From JANOGU01 sp964499865 (GTDB taxonomy: Bacteria > Pseudomonadota > Alphaproteobacteria > Rhodobacterales > Rhodobacteraceae), in the NCBI GenBank assembly GCA_964499865.1, contig CAZCPY010000085.1:1-13309 (forward strand): DNA of 13,309 nucleotides, read 5' to 3'. This document shows positions 6,574 to 13,182 of this stretch, piece by piece (position 1 is the first letter of the stretch; each line of letters starts with the position of its first letter). Below the pieces are notes generated by a model. It was not told the DNA's origin. It ran no database searches and worked only from the letters and a program-made list of their open reading frames with translations. The position numbers and the translations under genes are program-made.

Positions 6574-6861
6574 ATGCGCCCCCTGCGCGTCGTCCTTGCC
6601 CTGGTGCTGACCCTTGCGGCGCTGCCCGCCGCGGCGGAATGCTATGCCGACTACAAGGCCAAGAAGGACGACCCGTTGCGCCTGCATTACGGGGTGATGG
6701 AAATCTCGGACCGCGCCTGCAATGGTGGCGGAGCCGACCGCGAGGTGGCGCAGCGGCTGCGCGATGCCGGCTGGACGCTGCTGGGCGTGCTGTCCGTGTT
6801 CGGCCGCGACGGGCTGGAGGAGAGGAAAGCGGATGCCGGGGACTTCTTCCTCCGCTATTGA
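6574..6861 (+). CDS. Small secreted hypothetical protein
   Basis: This 95-aa protein begins with a clear Sec signal peptide (MRPLRVVLALVLTLAALPAAA, cleavage near residue 21), leaving a mature part of about 74 residues. That part has two Cys (23 and 49) that could pair. It continues through HYGVMEISD, AQRLRDAGWTLLGVLSVFG and the end DFFLRY. A GTG at 6565 would add three residues, but the ATG at 6574 gives the better signal peptide. No enzyme motif is visible. The next gene starts inside this one (29-bp overlap), so the two are probably translated together and may function together. That makes a periplasmic ligand or accessory of the membrane protein one possible role, which is inference. Related small proteins appear, from memory, in other Rhodobacterales without a named function. 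Confidence 0.75.
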   Translation: MRPLRVVLALVLTLAALPAAAECYADYKAKKDDPLRLHYGVMEISDRACNGGGADREVAQRLRDAGWTLLGVLSVFGRDGLEERKADAGDFFLRY

Positions 6862-7534
6862 CAGCCTCAAGGCAGGCGGGCCCATCGTCACCTGGGGGAT
6901 CGCGGCGATCGTCGTGATCCTGGGGGCGACGGCGACCTTCCTGTTCCTGTCCCTGCCCGATGCCAACGCCTTCAACGCCCGGGTCGAGCGGCTGTTCCTC
7001 GAAACCGAACGCGTCACCACGGGCGAGGTGCGGCTGCTCGAGATCCTCGCGCAGTCGGGCACCTCGTTCCAGGAGGTGCTGACCTCCTACCGGATGGTGA
7101 TGTTCGTGCTGCTCCTGTTCGCCACCGCGCTGCTGATCGCGGCGCTGGTGTTCCTGGTGATGCTGATCGCGCTCAACCGCCGCGTCTCGGCGATCCAGCG
7201 GTCGGGGATACAGGTGTCCAGCCTGATGATCGCGCGGGAAAGCCGGGCGGTCTACATCAACGATCTGGAATTCGCGCTGACCGAGGCGGCGCTGGAAACC
7301 CTGTCGGTGCTGGCCGAGGCGCGCATGGACGACGACGTGCTGACCGGCGCGCAGATCGAGGCGGTGATCTCGGGGCGCAACGAGGCCGATTGCGACGAGG
7401 CGGCGGGCGCCACCCGCGTCAAGCGGCTGCGCGATGCGCTGGGCAACCAGCTGGTCAGCGAGCTTCTGGTCAAGACCATCGCCCGGCGCGGCTATGTGCT
7501 GGCGGTGGCCAAGGACGCGATCCGGATGGTGTAG
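6833..7534 (+). CDS. Two-TM membrane protein with C-terminal winged-helix-like domain
   Basis: This 233-aa protein has TM1 at about 17-41, a periplasmic loop of about 46 residues, and TM2 at about 88-114. TM2 is followed by Asn-Arg-Arg, which places the C-terminal 115 residues in the cytoplasm. The tail from about 138 follows the order of an OmpR/PhoB-type effector domain: AVYINDLEFALTEAALETLS (strands and first helix), DDDVLTGAQIEAVISG, then TRVKRLRDALG where family members have IxxLRxKLG, and VKTIARRGYVLA matching the wing TVRGxGYRL. This suggests a membrane-tethered DNA-binding protein, but with the order opposite to ToxR/CadC, where the winged helix is N-terminal. The start at 6833 has GAGGAAAG upstream and overlaps the previous gene by 29 bp. 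DNA binding is inferred from motif resemblance only. A structural mimic is possible. Confidence 0.7.
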   Translation: MPGTSSSAIDSLKAGGPIVTWGIAAIVVILGATATFLFLSLPDANAFNARVERLFLETERVTTGEVRLLEILAQSGTSFQEVLTSYRMVMFVLLLFATALLIAALVFLVMLIALNRRVSAIQRSGIQVSSLMIARESRAVYINDLEFALTEAALETLSVLAEARMDDDVLTGAQIEAVISGRNEADCDEAAGATRVKRLRDALGNQLVSELLVKTIARRGYVLAVAKDAIRMV

Positions 7535-7584
7535 GGGCGGGCCCGGACGCGGGTTTGAAGGGTGCGGCCGCGGGACCCCGGGCG

Positions 7585-7614
7585 CCTCCCCTCCCCGCAC
7601 GGGGCGGGGAAGGG
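7585..7614. repeat. Degenerate copy of palindromic repeat
   Basis: CCTCCCCTCCCC-GCAC-GGGGCGGGGAAGGG resembles the hairpin core of the repeat at 2001-2050 and lies immediately before copy 2. It has imperfect arms and lacks the flanking CGGACG, so it may be an older or unrelated G/C hairpin. Confidence 0.4.
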
Positions 7615-7630
7615 CCCTCTGCGGCCGGGC

Positions 7631-7680
7631 CGGACGCCCCCCCCTCTCCCTTCCGCACGAGGGGGGAGGGAAGCGCCGGA
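7631..7680. repeat. Dispersed palindromic repeat, copy 2
   Basis: It shares with 2001-2050 the order CGGACG, a C-run, CTCTCCCT, and the 18-base block CACGAGGGGGGAGGGAAG. Arms of CCCT/AGGG type form a hairpin around CGCACGAG. The identity with copy 1 over the 3' block is complete, in a gap with otherwise unrelated sequence, which marks it as a dispersed family. Confidence 0.65.
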
Positions 7681-8000
7681 CGTCGCGCGGGGTCGGCCCT
7701 GCCCCGAAGGCCCCCGATCTGCTCCCCCGCCGGCAGATCCACCAGCCGCCGGGGGCCCGGCGGGCCGGAACGCGCGCCACGCATCGGGGACGGCCGGCTG
7801 CGGGTGCGGGCGGGCACGCGTGATGCTGGCGATGGTGCCCTCGGGCGCCGTCTTTCCGGCCGCGGACCGGCCGCGAGCGGCGGCGGGTCGGCGGAGGGGC
7901 GGGCCCCTTCGCACAGCGGTCGGCCCTGTAACGACGGCGCCGGCGCAGCGAATGGCAGCCGTGGGGCGCAACGGGGCCTGTCAGCTTGCCGTGAGGGGGC

Positions 8001-8029
8001 TTGGACAACCTGCGCGAAGGCGCCATCTT
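8001..8029 (+). promoter_or_regulatory. msrA: Candidate sigma-70 promoter of msrA
   Basis: TTGGAC (8001-8006) and CATCTT (8024-8029) are separated by 17 bp. They would start transcription near 8036, leaving a short leader holding GGAGG at 8040-8044. The -35 is good and the -10 weak. Confidence 0.35.
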
Positions 8030-8050
8030 GCGGCAAAACGGAGGTGCGAC

Positions 8051-8557
8051 ATGGAAAAGACCGAACGCGCGATCCTGGCGGGGGGATGTTTCTGGGGGAT
8101 GCAGGACCTGATCCGGCGGCTGCCGGGGGTTGTGTCCACCCGCGTGGGCTATACCGGGGGCGACGTGGCGAACGCCACCTACCGCAACCACGGAACCCAT
8201 GCCGAGGGGATCGAGATCGTCTTCGACCCCGCCCGCACCAGCTATCGCCAGATCCTGGAATTCTTCTTCCAGATCCACGACCCGACGACGCCGAACCGGC
8301 AGGGCAACGATGTGGGCCTGTCCTACCGGTCGGGCATCTACCCGCTGACCCCGGAACAGGACCGCGTGGCGCGCGACACCATCGCGGATGTGGACGCCTC
8401 GGGTCTCTGGCCGGGCAAGGTCGTCACCGAGGTCAAGCCCGCGGGCGACTTCTGGGAGGCGGAGCCCGAGCACCAGGACTATCTGGAGCGCTACCCCAAC
8501 GGCTATACCTGCCACCGCATCCGCCCCAACTGGCGGCTGCCCGGACGGGCGGCGTGA
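8051..8557 (+). CDS. msrA: Peptide methionine (S)-S-oxide reductase
   Basis: This 168-aa MsrA has the catalytic GGCFWG with Cys13, the conserved HAEGIEIVFDP with Glu52, the block GNDVGLSYRSGIY, and a C-terminal Cys154 (NGYTCHRIRPNW) that could act as the resolving cysteine. The enzyme reduces the S-epimer of methionine sulfoxide, free or in proteins, with thioredoxin as the usual reductant. No signal peptide is present, so it is cytoplasmic. The start is fixed by GGAGG six bases upstream (8040-8044). It stands alone between two gaps, with no msrB nearby, and converges on the penicillin-binding protein gene. Confidence 0.95.
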   Translation: MEKTERAILAGGCFWGMQDLIRRLPGVVSTRVGYTGGDVANATYRNHGTHAEGIEIVFDPARTSYRQILEFFFQIHDPTTPNRQGNDVGLSYRSGIYPLTPEQDRVARDTIADVDASGLWPGKVVTEVKPAGDFWEAEPEHQDYLERYPNGYTCHRIRPNWRLPGRAA

Positions 8558-8596
8558 CCGTCGCCTGATCGCGGGACGGCCCACGGCGGCCACCCC

Positions 8597-8617
8597 GTCC
8601 CGGGCCTGACCCGGGAC
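8597..8617. repeat. Intergenic palindrome between convergent genes
   Basis: GTCCCGGG-CCTGA-CCCGGGAC is a perfect 8-bp stem with a 5-nt loop in the 137-bp gap between the ends of msrA and the penicillin-binding protein gene. No T-run follows on either strand. It resembles the short GTCCCGGG palindromes that recur between genes in alphaproteobacterial genomes. It may act as a bidirectional transcript end or processing stem. Confidence 0.5.
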
Positions 8618-8694
8618 CTCACCCGCCGGCGGCACGCGGTGTCGGCAGGAGGCCCCGACGCAAGGCCGGGGCGGGGTCGCCGAAGGCCCCGGGC

Positions 8695-10959
8695 TCAGTT
8701 GCTGCCGACGATCCCCAGCACCTCTTGCAGCACCTGTTCGGCGGGGTCGGCGGGCTGGACCGGCGGCTCGATCGGCATCGGCGCGGCCATCGCCTCGGGC
8801 AGGGTGGGCGAGAGGGGAAAGTTCGGGTCCTCGGGGTAGGCGGGCACCTGGTAGCCGGGCTCGACGGGGCGGGGCGCGCCCGGCTTCACCGGGGCGGGGT
8901 CCGCCGCGGCGCCGGGCGCGAGGCCGCTGGGGCCGGTGGGCACCTCGAGCGGCAGGGGGCGGACCTCGGTGCCTTCGGAGACGCGGACCATGACTTCGCG
9001 CCAGATTTCGGCGGGCAGGGTGCCGCCGGTGACGCCCGACAGCGGCGCGTTGTCGTCGTTCCCCATCCAGACGCCCACGACGTAATCGGCGGTGAAGCCC
9101 ACGAACCAGGCGTCGCGCGCGGCCTGCGTCGTCCCGGTCTTGCCCGCCGCGGGGCGGTCGGGCAGCCGCGCCCGCGTGCCGGTACCGCTTTCCAGCACCT
9201 GCGTCATCATCCAGGTCAGCTGGCGTGCCGCGCGTTCGGAAATCACCCGCTCGCCCATCCCGCCTTCCTGCCCGAACAGCGGCGCGTCCTCGCCCTGCAG
9301 GCGCAGGTCCACAAGGCCATAGGGCCGGACGGCCGAGCCGCCGTTCAGGATGCCCGCATAGGCGCCGGTCATTTCCAGCAGCGTCGATTCCGACACGCCA
9401 AGCGCCAGCGCAGGCCCCGCCGCCAGATCGCTGGCCAGCCCGAAGTCGTTCGCCACCTTGCGCACCACATCGCGGCCCACGGCTTCCGACAGGCGCACGG
9501 CGGGGATGTTGATCGATTTCTTGAGCGCCTCGGTCAGGGTGACCGTGCCCACATATCCCTCGGAATAGTTCTTGGGCGACCAGGGCCCCGATCCGGGGAT
9601 GCTGATCGTCAGCGGGCTGTCGTCGATCAGGTCCAGCGGCGAATAGCCGAGGTCCAGCGCCGCGGCATAGACGAAGGGCTTGAACGACGATCCCGTCTGC
9701 CGCCGGGCCTGCGTGGCGCGGTTGAATTCGCCCGCGCTGCGCGTGTCGCGCCCGCCCACCATCGCACGGACTGCCCCGTCGGCCGACATCACGACGACGG
9801 CAGCCTGCGCTTTCGACCCCGCCTTGAGCTTGGTCTCGAAGATGTAGGCCAGCGCCTCCTCGGCCGCCTTCTGCAGGCGGGTGTCGAGCGTGGTGCGGAT
9901 GATGACATCCTCGGTCGTGGTCCGGGACAGGAAGTCGGGCGTCACCTCCATCACCCAATCGGCGAAATAGCCCCCCGTCGCCGCCGCGGCGGCCTTGGAC
10001 AACTGTGCCGGGTATTGCCGCGCCTCGGCCGCCTCGGCCGCGTCGATGTAGCCCTGCTCCTCCATCAGGCCGATCACCACATTCGCGCGGGTCTGGCTGC
10101 GTTCGAGGTTGCCGGTCGGCGCGAAGTAGGACGGCGCGGGCAAGAGGCCCGCCAGCATCGCGCCTTCCGCGGCATCCACCGCATTGGCGCTTTTGCCGAA
10201 GTAGCGCTGCGCCGCGGCCTCGAACCCGCGGGCGCCCGCGCCCAGGTAGGCGCGGTTGAGATAGATCGACAGGATCTCGTCCTTGGAATACTTCGCCTCG
10301 AGCGCGAAGGAATAGGGCATCTCCTTGATCTTGCGCCACAGGCTGCCGCGGCGGCAGTCGGCCTCGTAGTCGGCCTCGGACTTCCACTGCGCGGGGTCGT
10401 AGGGCACGCCCAGGCACAGCAGCTTCGCCACCTGCTGCGTGATCGTGGACCCGCCGTTGCCCTCGAGCGGGCCGCGCCCCTCGCTCAGGTTGATGCGGAT
10501 GGCAGAGGCGACGCCGCGGGGGCTGATGCCCAGATGGCGGTAGAACCGCTTGTCCTCGGCCGCGATCACCGCGTTGCGCAGGAACGGCGAGACCGAGGCA
10601 GCGTCGATGGAACCGCCGAAGGTTTCGCCGCGCCAGGCGAAGACCTCGCCGTTGCGGTCCAGCATGGTGACGGACCCGCGCGCGCGGCCGTCCAGAAGGT
10701 CGGTCAACTCCGGCAGGCGGGCGTAGAAGTACCAGGTGGAGGCCGCGACGACCAGCCCGACCGCCACCGCGCCCCGCCAGGCAACGCCCCAGAGGACACG
10801 AAGGACGAAGACCGCCAGCGCCGCCAGCCAGCCGACCGGCCCCCGCCTGCGACGCCGCGGCGGCTTGCGCGGCGGTGCGGACTTGCGGGGCGCGGGTTTC
10901 GGCGCCTCTGCCCGGTAGCGCCGGTCGGCCACCAGCCTGCCCTTGCCGTTCGTTGCCAT
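8695..10959 (-). CDS. Class A penicillin-binding protein (PBP1A family)
   Basis: This 754-aa bifunctional peptidoglycan synthase has a basic cytoplasmic N-terminus (PPRRRRRG), a hydrophobic anchor at about 41-80, and a GT51 glycosyltransferase domain (about 95-290) with the catalytic Glu135 in AAEDKRF and GGSTITQQVAK at 169-179. The transpeptidase domain (about 385-660) has SSFK with Ser424, the SxN at 482-484 (KSINIP) and KTGT at 607-610. All catalytic motifs are intact. The Pro-rich tail (about 665-740) is likely disordered and periplasmic. It polymerises lipid II and cross-links stems outside the inner membrane. I chose the ATG at 10959, preceded by AAGGCAGG. The frame stays open 73 codons further upstream, but that part is not conserved in type. 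It is shorter than E. coli PBP1a, so I assign no mrc symbol. Confidence 0.93.
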   Translation of the reverse strand: MATNGKGRLVADRRYRAEAPKPAPRKSAPPRKPPRRRRRGPVGWLAALAVFVLRVLWGVAWRGAVAVGLVVAASTWYFYARLPELTDLLDGRARGSVTMLDRNGEVFAWRGETFGGSIDAASVSPFLRNAVIAAEDKRFYRHLGISPRGVASAIRINLSEGRGPLEGNGGSTITQQVAKLLCLGVPYDPAQWKSEADYEADCRRGSLWRKIKEMPYSFALEAKYSKDEILSIYLNRAYLGAGARGFEAAAQRYFGKSANAVDAAEGAMLAGLLPAPSYFAPTGNLERSQTRANVVIGLMEEQGYIDAAEAAEARQYPAQLSKAAAAATGGYFADWVMEVTPDFLSRTTTEDVIIRTTLDTRLQKAAEEALAYIFETKLKAGSKAQAAVVVMSADGAVRAMVGGRDTRSAGEFNRATQARRQTGSSFKPFVYAAALDLGYSPLDLIDDSPLTISIPGSGPWSPKNYSEGYVGTVTLTEALKKSINIPAVRLSEAVGRDVVRKVANDFGLASDLAAGPALALGVSESTLLEMTGAYAGILNGGSAVRPYGLVDLRLQGEDAPLFGQEGGMGERVISERAARQLTWMMTQVLESGTGTRARLPDRPAAGKTGTTQAARDAWFVGFTADYVVGVWMGNDDNAPLSGVTGGTLPAEIWREVMVRVSEGTEVRPLPLEVPTGPSGLAPGAAADPAPVKPGAPRPVEPGYQVPAYPEDPNFPLSPTLPEAMAAPMPIEPPVQPADPAEQVLQEVLGIVGSN

Positions 10960-10981
10960 CTGCCTGCCTTTGTCGGGTCGC

Positions 10982-11003
10982 TGCCGGTTCTGTGCCGGTT
11001 CTG
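10982..11003. repeat. Perfect 11-bp tandem duplication
   Basis: TGCCGGTTCTG occurs twice head to tail, 22-43 bp upstream of the penicillin-binding protein start and probably within its leader or promoter. It may be a slippage duplication or paired regulator contacts. One helical turn of spacing would place both copies on the same face. Confidence 0.55.
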
Positions 11004-11063
11004 GCGCGCAGATTACCCCGCCCCGCAAGAAACGGGAAGCGGGCCGATTCGGCTTCCATTTCC

Positions 11064-11101
11064 GCACATTTTTTGTGCCAAACGCCCGAAAAGCGTAAAA
11101 A
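11064..11101 (+). promoter_or_regulatory. glnK: NtrC-like palindrome overlapping a putative glnK promoter
   Basis: GCAC-N7-GTGC (11064-11078) has the half-sites and spacing of the enteric NtrC site core, and the sequence is symmetric over GCACA/TGTGC. TTGTGC at 11073-11078 followed after 17 bp by TAAAAA (11096-11101) could be a sigma-70 promoter, giving a start near 11108 and a leader of about 120 nt. This fits the known NtrC control of glnK-amtB under nitrogen limitation, but the T-run centre weakens the match and no second site is evident. Confidence 0.4.
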
Positions 11102-11152
11102 CAGGGCATGTCGCGGCCGTTGCGGGCCTGTCCCGCCCGGGCGGCGCCTTGA

Positions 11153-11204
11153 GAAGGGGCACAGGCGCGCCCCTTCATGTTCCGCGACCCCGCGGCTTCG
11201 GGGT
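11153..11204 (+). promoter_or_regulatory. glnK: Two hairpins in the glnK upstream leader
   Basis: GAAGGGGC (11153-11160) pairs perfectly with GCCCCTTC (11169-11176) around 8 nt. ACCCCG (11187-11192) pairs with CGGGGT (11199-11204) around 6 nt. The second ends 27 bases before the GTG start. There is no T-tract, so these are more likely leader structure or an operator than terminators. Confidence 0.4.
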
Positions 11205-11231
11205 GTCCGCCACTAGGGGAAGGGGACCCAC

Positions 11232-11570
11232 GTGAAACTCATCATCGCAGCGATCAAGCCGTTCAAGCTCGAGGAGGTCCGCGAGGCGCTGACCGCCATC
11301 GGCGTGCGCGGCATGATGGTGACCGAGATCAAGGGCTTCGGCTCGCAGTCCGGCCATACCGAAATCTACCGCGGCGCCGAATATGCCGTGAACTTCGTGC
11401 CCAAGGTCCGGCTGGAGATCGTCGTGCCCGACGGGCTGACCGACCAGGTCGTGGCCACGATCGCCAAGACCGCCAAGACCGACAAGATCGGCGACGGCAA
11501 GATCTTCGTGCTCGATGTCGAACATGCGGTGCGGGTGCGCACCGGCGAACTCAACGACGACGCTCTCTGA
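11232..11570 (+). CDS. glnK: PII nitrogen regulatory protein GlnK
   Basis: This 112-aa PII protein of standard length begins MKLIIAAIKPFKLEEVREAL. It has the T-loop region ending RGAEYAVNF with Tyr51, the uridylylation site, and the B-loop/C-loop sequences TDKIGDGKIFVLD and VRTGELNDDAL. PII trimers bind ATP/ADP and 2-oxoglutarate and report nitrogen status to AmtB, NtrB and the adenylyltransferase. The start is GTG at 11232, supported by GGGGAAGGGGA just upstream. Position before amtB marks it as GlnK rather than GlnB. It shares a transcript with amtB, which begins 27 bp after its stop, and diverges from the penicillin-binding protein gene. Confidence 0.95.
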   Translation: MKLIIAAIKPFKLEEVREALTAIGVRGMMVTEIKGFGSQSGHTEIYRGAEYAVNFVPKVRLEIVVPDGLTDQVVATIAKTAKTDKIGDGKIFVLDVEHAVRVRTGELNDDAL

Positions 11571-11597
11571 AGGCGGTCGGGGGATTTAGGGGAACAG

Positions 11598-13076
11598 ATG
11601 CAGATGCAGAACCTGATGACACGCGGCGGACTGGCGGGCCTGGGTGCCGCAGCCTTCGCCGCATTGCCCGCCTGGGCGCAGGAGGCGACGACGGAAACGG
11701 CCGGGGCGGCGGCAGAAGCCGCCGCACCCGCCACGACGCTGATCCTGAACCCGTCCGTCGAACAGATGGCGGGAATGGTGAACAAGGGCGACACGACCTG
11801 GATGCTGGTGTCCTCGGCGCTGGTGCTGATGATGTCGATCCCGGCGCTGGCCCTGTTCTACGGCGGCCTCGTGCGCACCAAGAACATGCTCAGCCTGCTG
11901 ATGCAGGTGTTCATGATCGTCAGCGTGGCGGCGCTGATGTGGGTGGCGGTGGGCTATTCGCTCGCCTTCACCCCGGGCAGCCCCTTCATCGGCGGCCTGG
12001 ACAAGGCGTTCCTCGCGGGCGTCAACACCGGCACCTATGCCGCCACCTTCTCGAACAACGTCTACATCCCGGAATACGCCTTCGTCATCTTCCAGATGAC
12101 CTTCGCCTGCATCACCCCGGCGCTGATCGTCGGCGCCTTCGCCGAGCGCATCAGGTTCTGGCCGCTGATGATCTTCGTGGCGGCCTGGCTGGTGCTCGCC
12201 TACTACCCGATCGCGCACATGGTCTGGTTCTGGGCCGGCCCGGACTTCCTGCCGGTTCCCGACTATGCGGGCGACAAGGGCCTGCTGTGGGGCTGGGGTG
12301 CGCTGGACTTCGCAGGCGGCACCGTGGTCCACATCAACGCGGGCATCGCGGGGCTGGTGGGCTGCATCATCGTCGGCAAGCGCATCGGCTACAACAAGGA
12401 GGCGATGCCGCCCCATTCGCTGACGCTGACGATGGTGGGTGCCTCGCTTCTGTGGGTCGGCTGGTTCGGCTTCAACGCCGGGTCGAACCTGGAAGCGAAC
12501 GCCTTCGCCACGCTCGCCTTCATCAACACCTTCGTGGCGACCGCGGCGGCGACGCTGTCCTGGTGCATCGTCGAGCAACTGCGCCACGGCCGCCCGTCGA
12601 TCCTGGGCGCGGTCACCGGCGCGGTCGCGGGCCTGGTCGCGATCACCCCGGCTTCGGGCTTCGCCTCGCCGATGGGGGCCATCGCGCTTGGCCTGATCGT
12701 CTCGCCGATCTGCTACATCTTCATCTCCTCGGTGAAGAAGGCGCTCGGCTACGACGACAGCCTGGACGTCTTCGGTGTCCACGCCATCGGCGGCATCGTC
12801 GGCGCCGTCGGGACCGGCATCGTGGCCGATCCGAGCCTGGGCGGTCAGGGCTACTACGACTTCACCGTCTTTCCGGCGGCGGTCGCGGCCTATGACATGG
12901 GCGCGCAGGTCTGGATCCAGGTCCAGGCGGTCGCCGTCACCGTGGTGTGGACCGGGGTCGTCTCGGCAGTGCTGTTCTTGGTGATCAGGGCGGTCTTCGG
13001 TCTGCGGCCCACGGCCGACGAAGAGCGCCAGGGGCTCGACCAGACCTCGCACGGCGAAAGCGCCTACAACTACTGA
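11598..13076 (+). CDS. amtB: Ammonium transporter AmtB
   Basis: This 492-aa Amt protein has a cleavable signal peptide (ALPAWA-Q, about residue 27), an Ala/Thr-rich linker and eleven expected TM helices. It carries the motifs FYGGLVRTKN, FAERIRFWPL, and WGWGALDFAGGTVVHINAG with Asp237 and pore His245. WFGFNAGSN and DVFGVHAIGGIVG with pore His395 follow. The end GLDQTSHGESAYNY matches the family tail that contacts GlnK. It conducts ammonium into the cell and is blocked by deuridylylated GlnK when nitrogen is plentiful. The start has AGGGGA six bases upstream. Translation from the long glnK-amtB transcript ends at a strong hairpin 40 bp downstream. Confidence 0.96.
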   Translation: MQMQNLMTRGGLAGLGAAAFAALPAWAQEATTETAGAAAEAAAPATTLILNPSVEQMAGMVNKGDTTWMLVSSALVLMMSIPALALFYGGLVRTKNMLSLLMQVFMIVSVAALMWVAVGYSLAFTPGSPFIGGLDKAFLAGVNTGTYAATFSNNVYIPEYAFVIFQMTFACITPALIVGAFAERIRFWPLMIFVAAWLVLAYYPIAHMVWFWAGPDFLPVPDYAGDKGLLWGWGALDFAGGTVVHINAGIAGLVGCIIVGKRIGYNKEAMPPHSLTLTMVGASLLWVGWFGFNAGSNLEANAFATLAFINTFVATAAATLSWCIVEQLRHGRPSILGAVTGAVAGLVAITPASGFASPMGAIALGLIVSPICYIFISSVKKALGYDDSLDVFGVHAIGGIVGAVGTGIVADPSLGGQGYYDFTVFPAAVAAYDMGAQVWIQVQAVAVTVVWTGVVSAVLFLVIRAVFGLRPTADEERQGLDQTSHGESAYNY

Positions 13077-13117
13077 CTGCCGGCGCCTGCGGGTCCTCCC
13101 CCGCGGGTGCTGCAGGG

Positions 13118-13153
13118 AACGGCCCGGGCCCGCAGGCCCGGGCCGTTTCCCTT
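13118..13153 (+). terminator. Hairpin terminator after amtB
   Basis: AACGGCCCGGGCC (13118-13130) pairs perfectly with GGCCCGGGCCGTT (13135-13147) around a CGCA loop, and is followed by TCCCTTTCC. This is a 13-bp GC-rich stem 41 bp after the amtB stop. The T-tract is interrupted by C, so termination may be partial. Confidence 0.7.
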
Positions 13154-13182
13154 TCCGGGGTCGCCGCGCTAGAAGCCTGGCG

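Larger units (their letters stand above)
7535..8050. other. 516-bp intergenic region with repeats
   Basis: No credible gene is seen. Open frames on both strands through this gap give Arg/Pro/Gly/Ala-rich translations with no family motif and run into neighbouring genes. The left half holds two copies of the palindromic dispersed repeat (7585-7614, degenerate, and 7631-7680). The right end holds the putative msrA promoter and ribosome binding site. No terminator with a T-tract follows the winged-helix gene. Confidence 0.6.

Noticed and set aside
7470..8036. Possible minus-strand protein filling the gap before msrA
   Set aside because: The translation is Pro/Arg/Ala-rich, includes the dispersed repeat, overlaps the end of the membrane protein gene and has no recognisable family.
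6491..11059. A 1522-codon minus-strand open frame
   Set aside because: It runs across the penicillin-binding protein gene in another frame and antisense to msrA and the membrane protein gene. The translation is low complexity and includes intergenic repeats.
11063..11080. TGGCAC on the minus strand as a sigma-54 -24 element for the penicillin-binding protein gene
   Set aside because: The matching -12 GC is two bases out of register, and a nitrogen sigma factor is unlikely for this gene. The bases are explained by the palindrome.
8725..11235. An 836-codon plus-strand open frame opposite the penicillin-binding protein gene
   Set aside because: The minus-strand frame has every GT51 and transpeptidase motif, and this frame is its antisense shadow.
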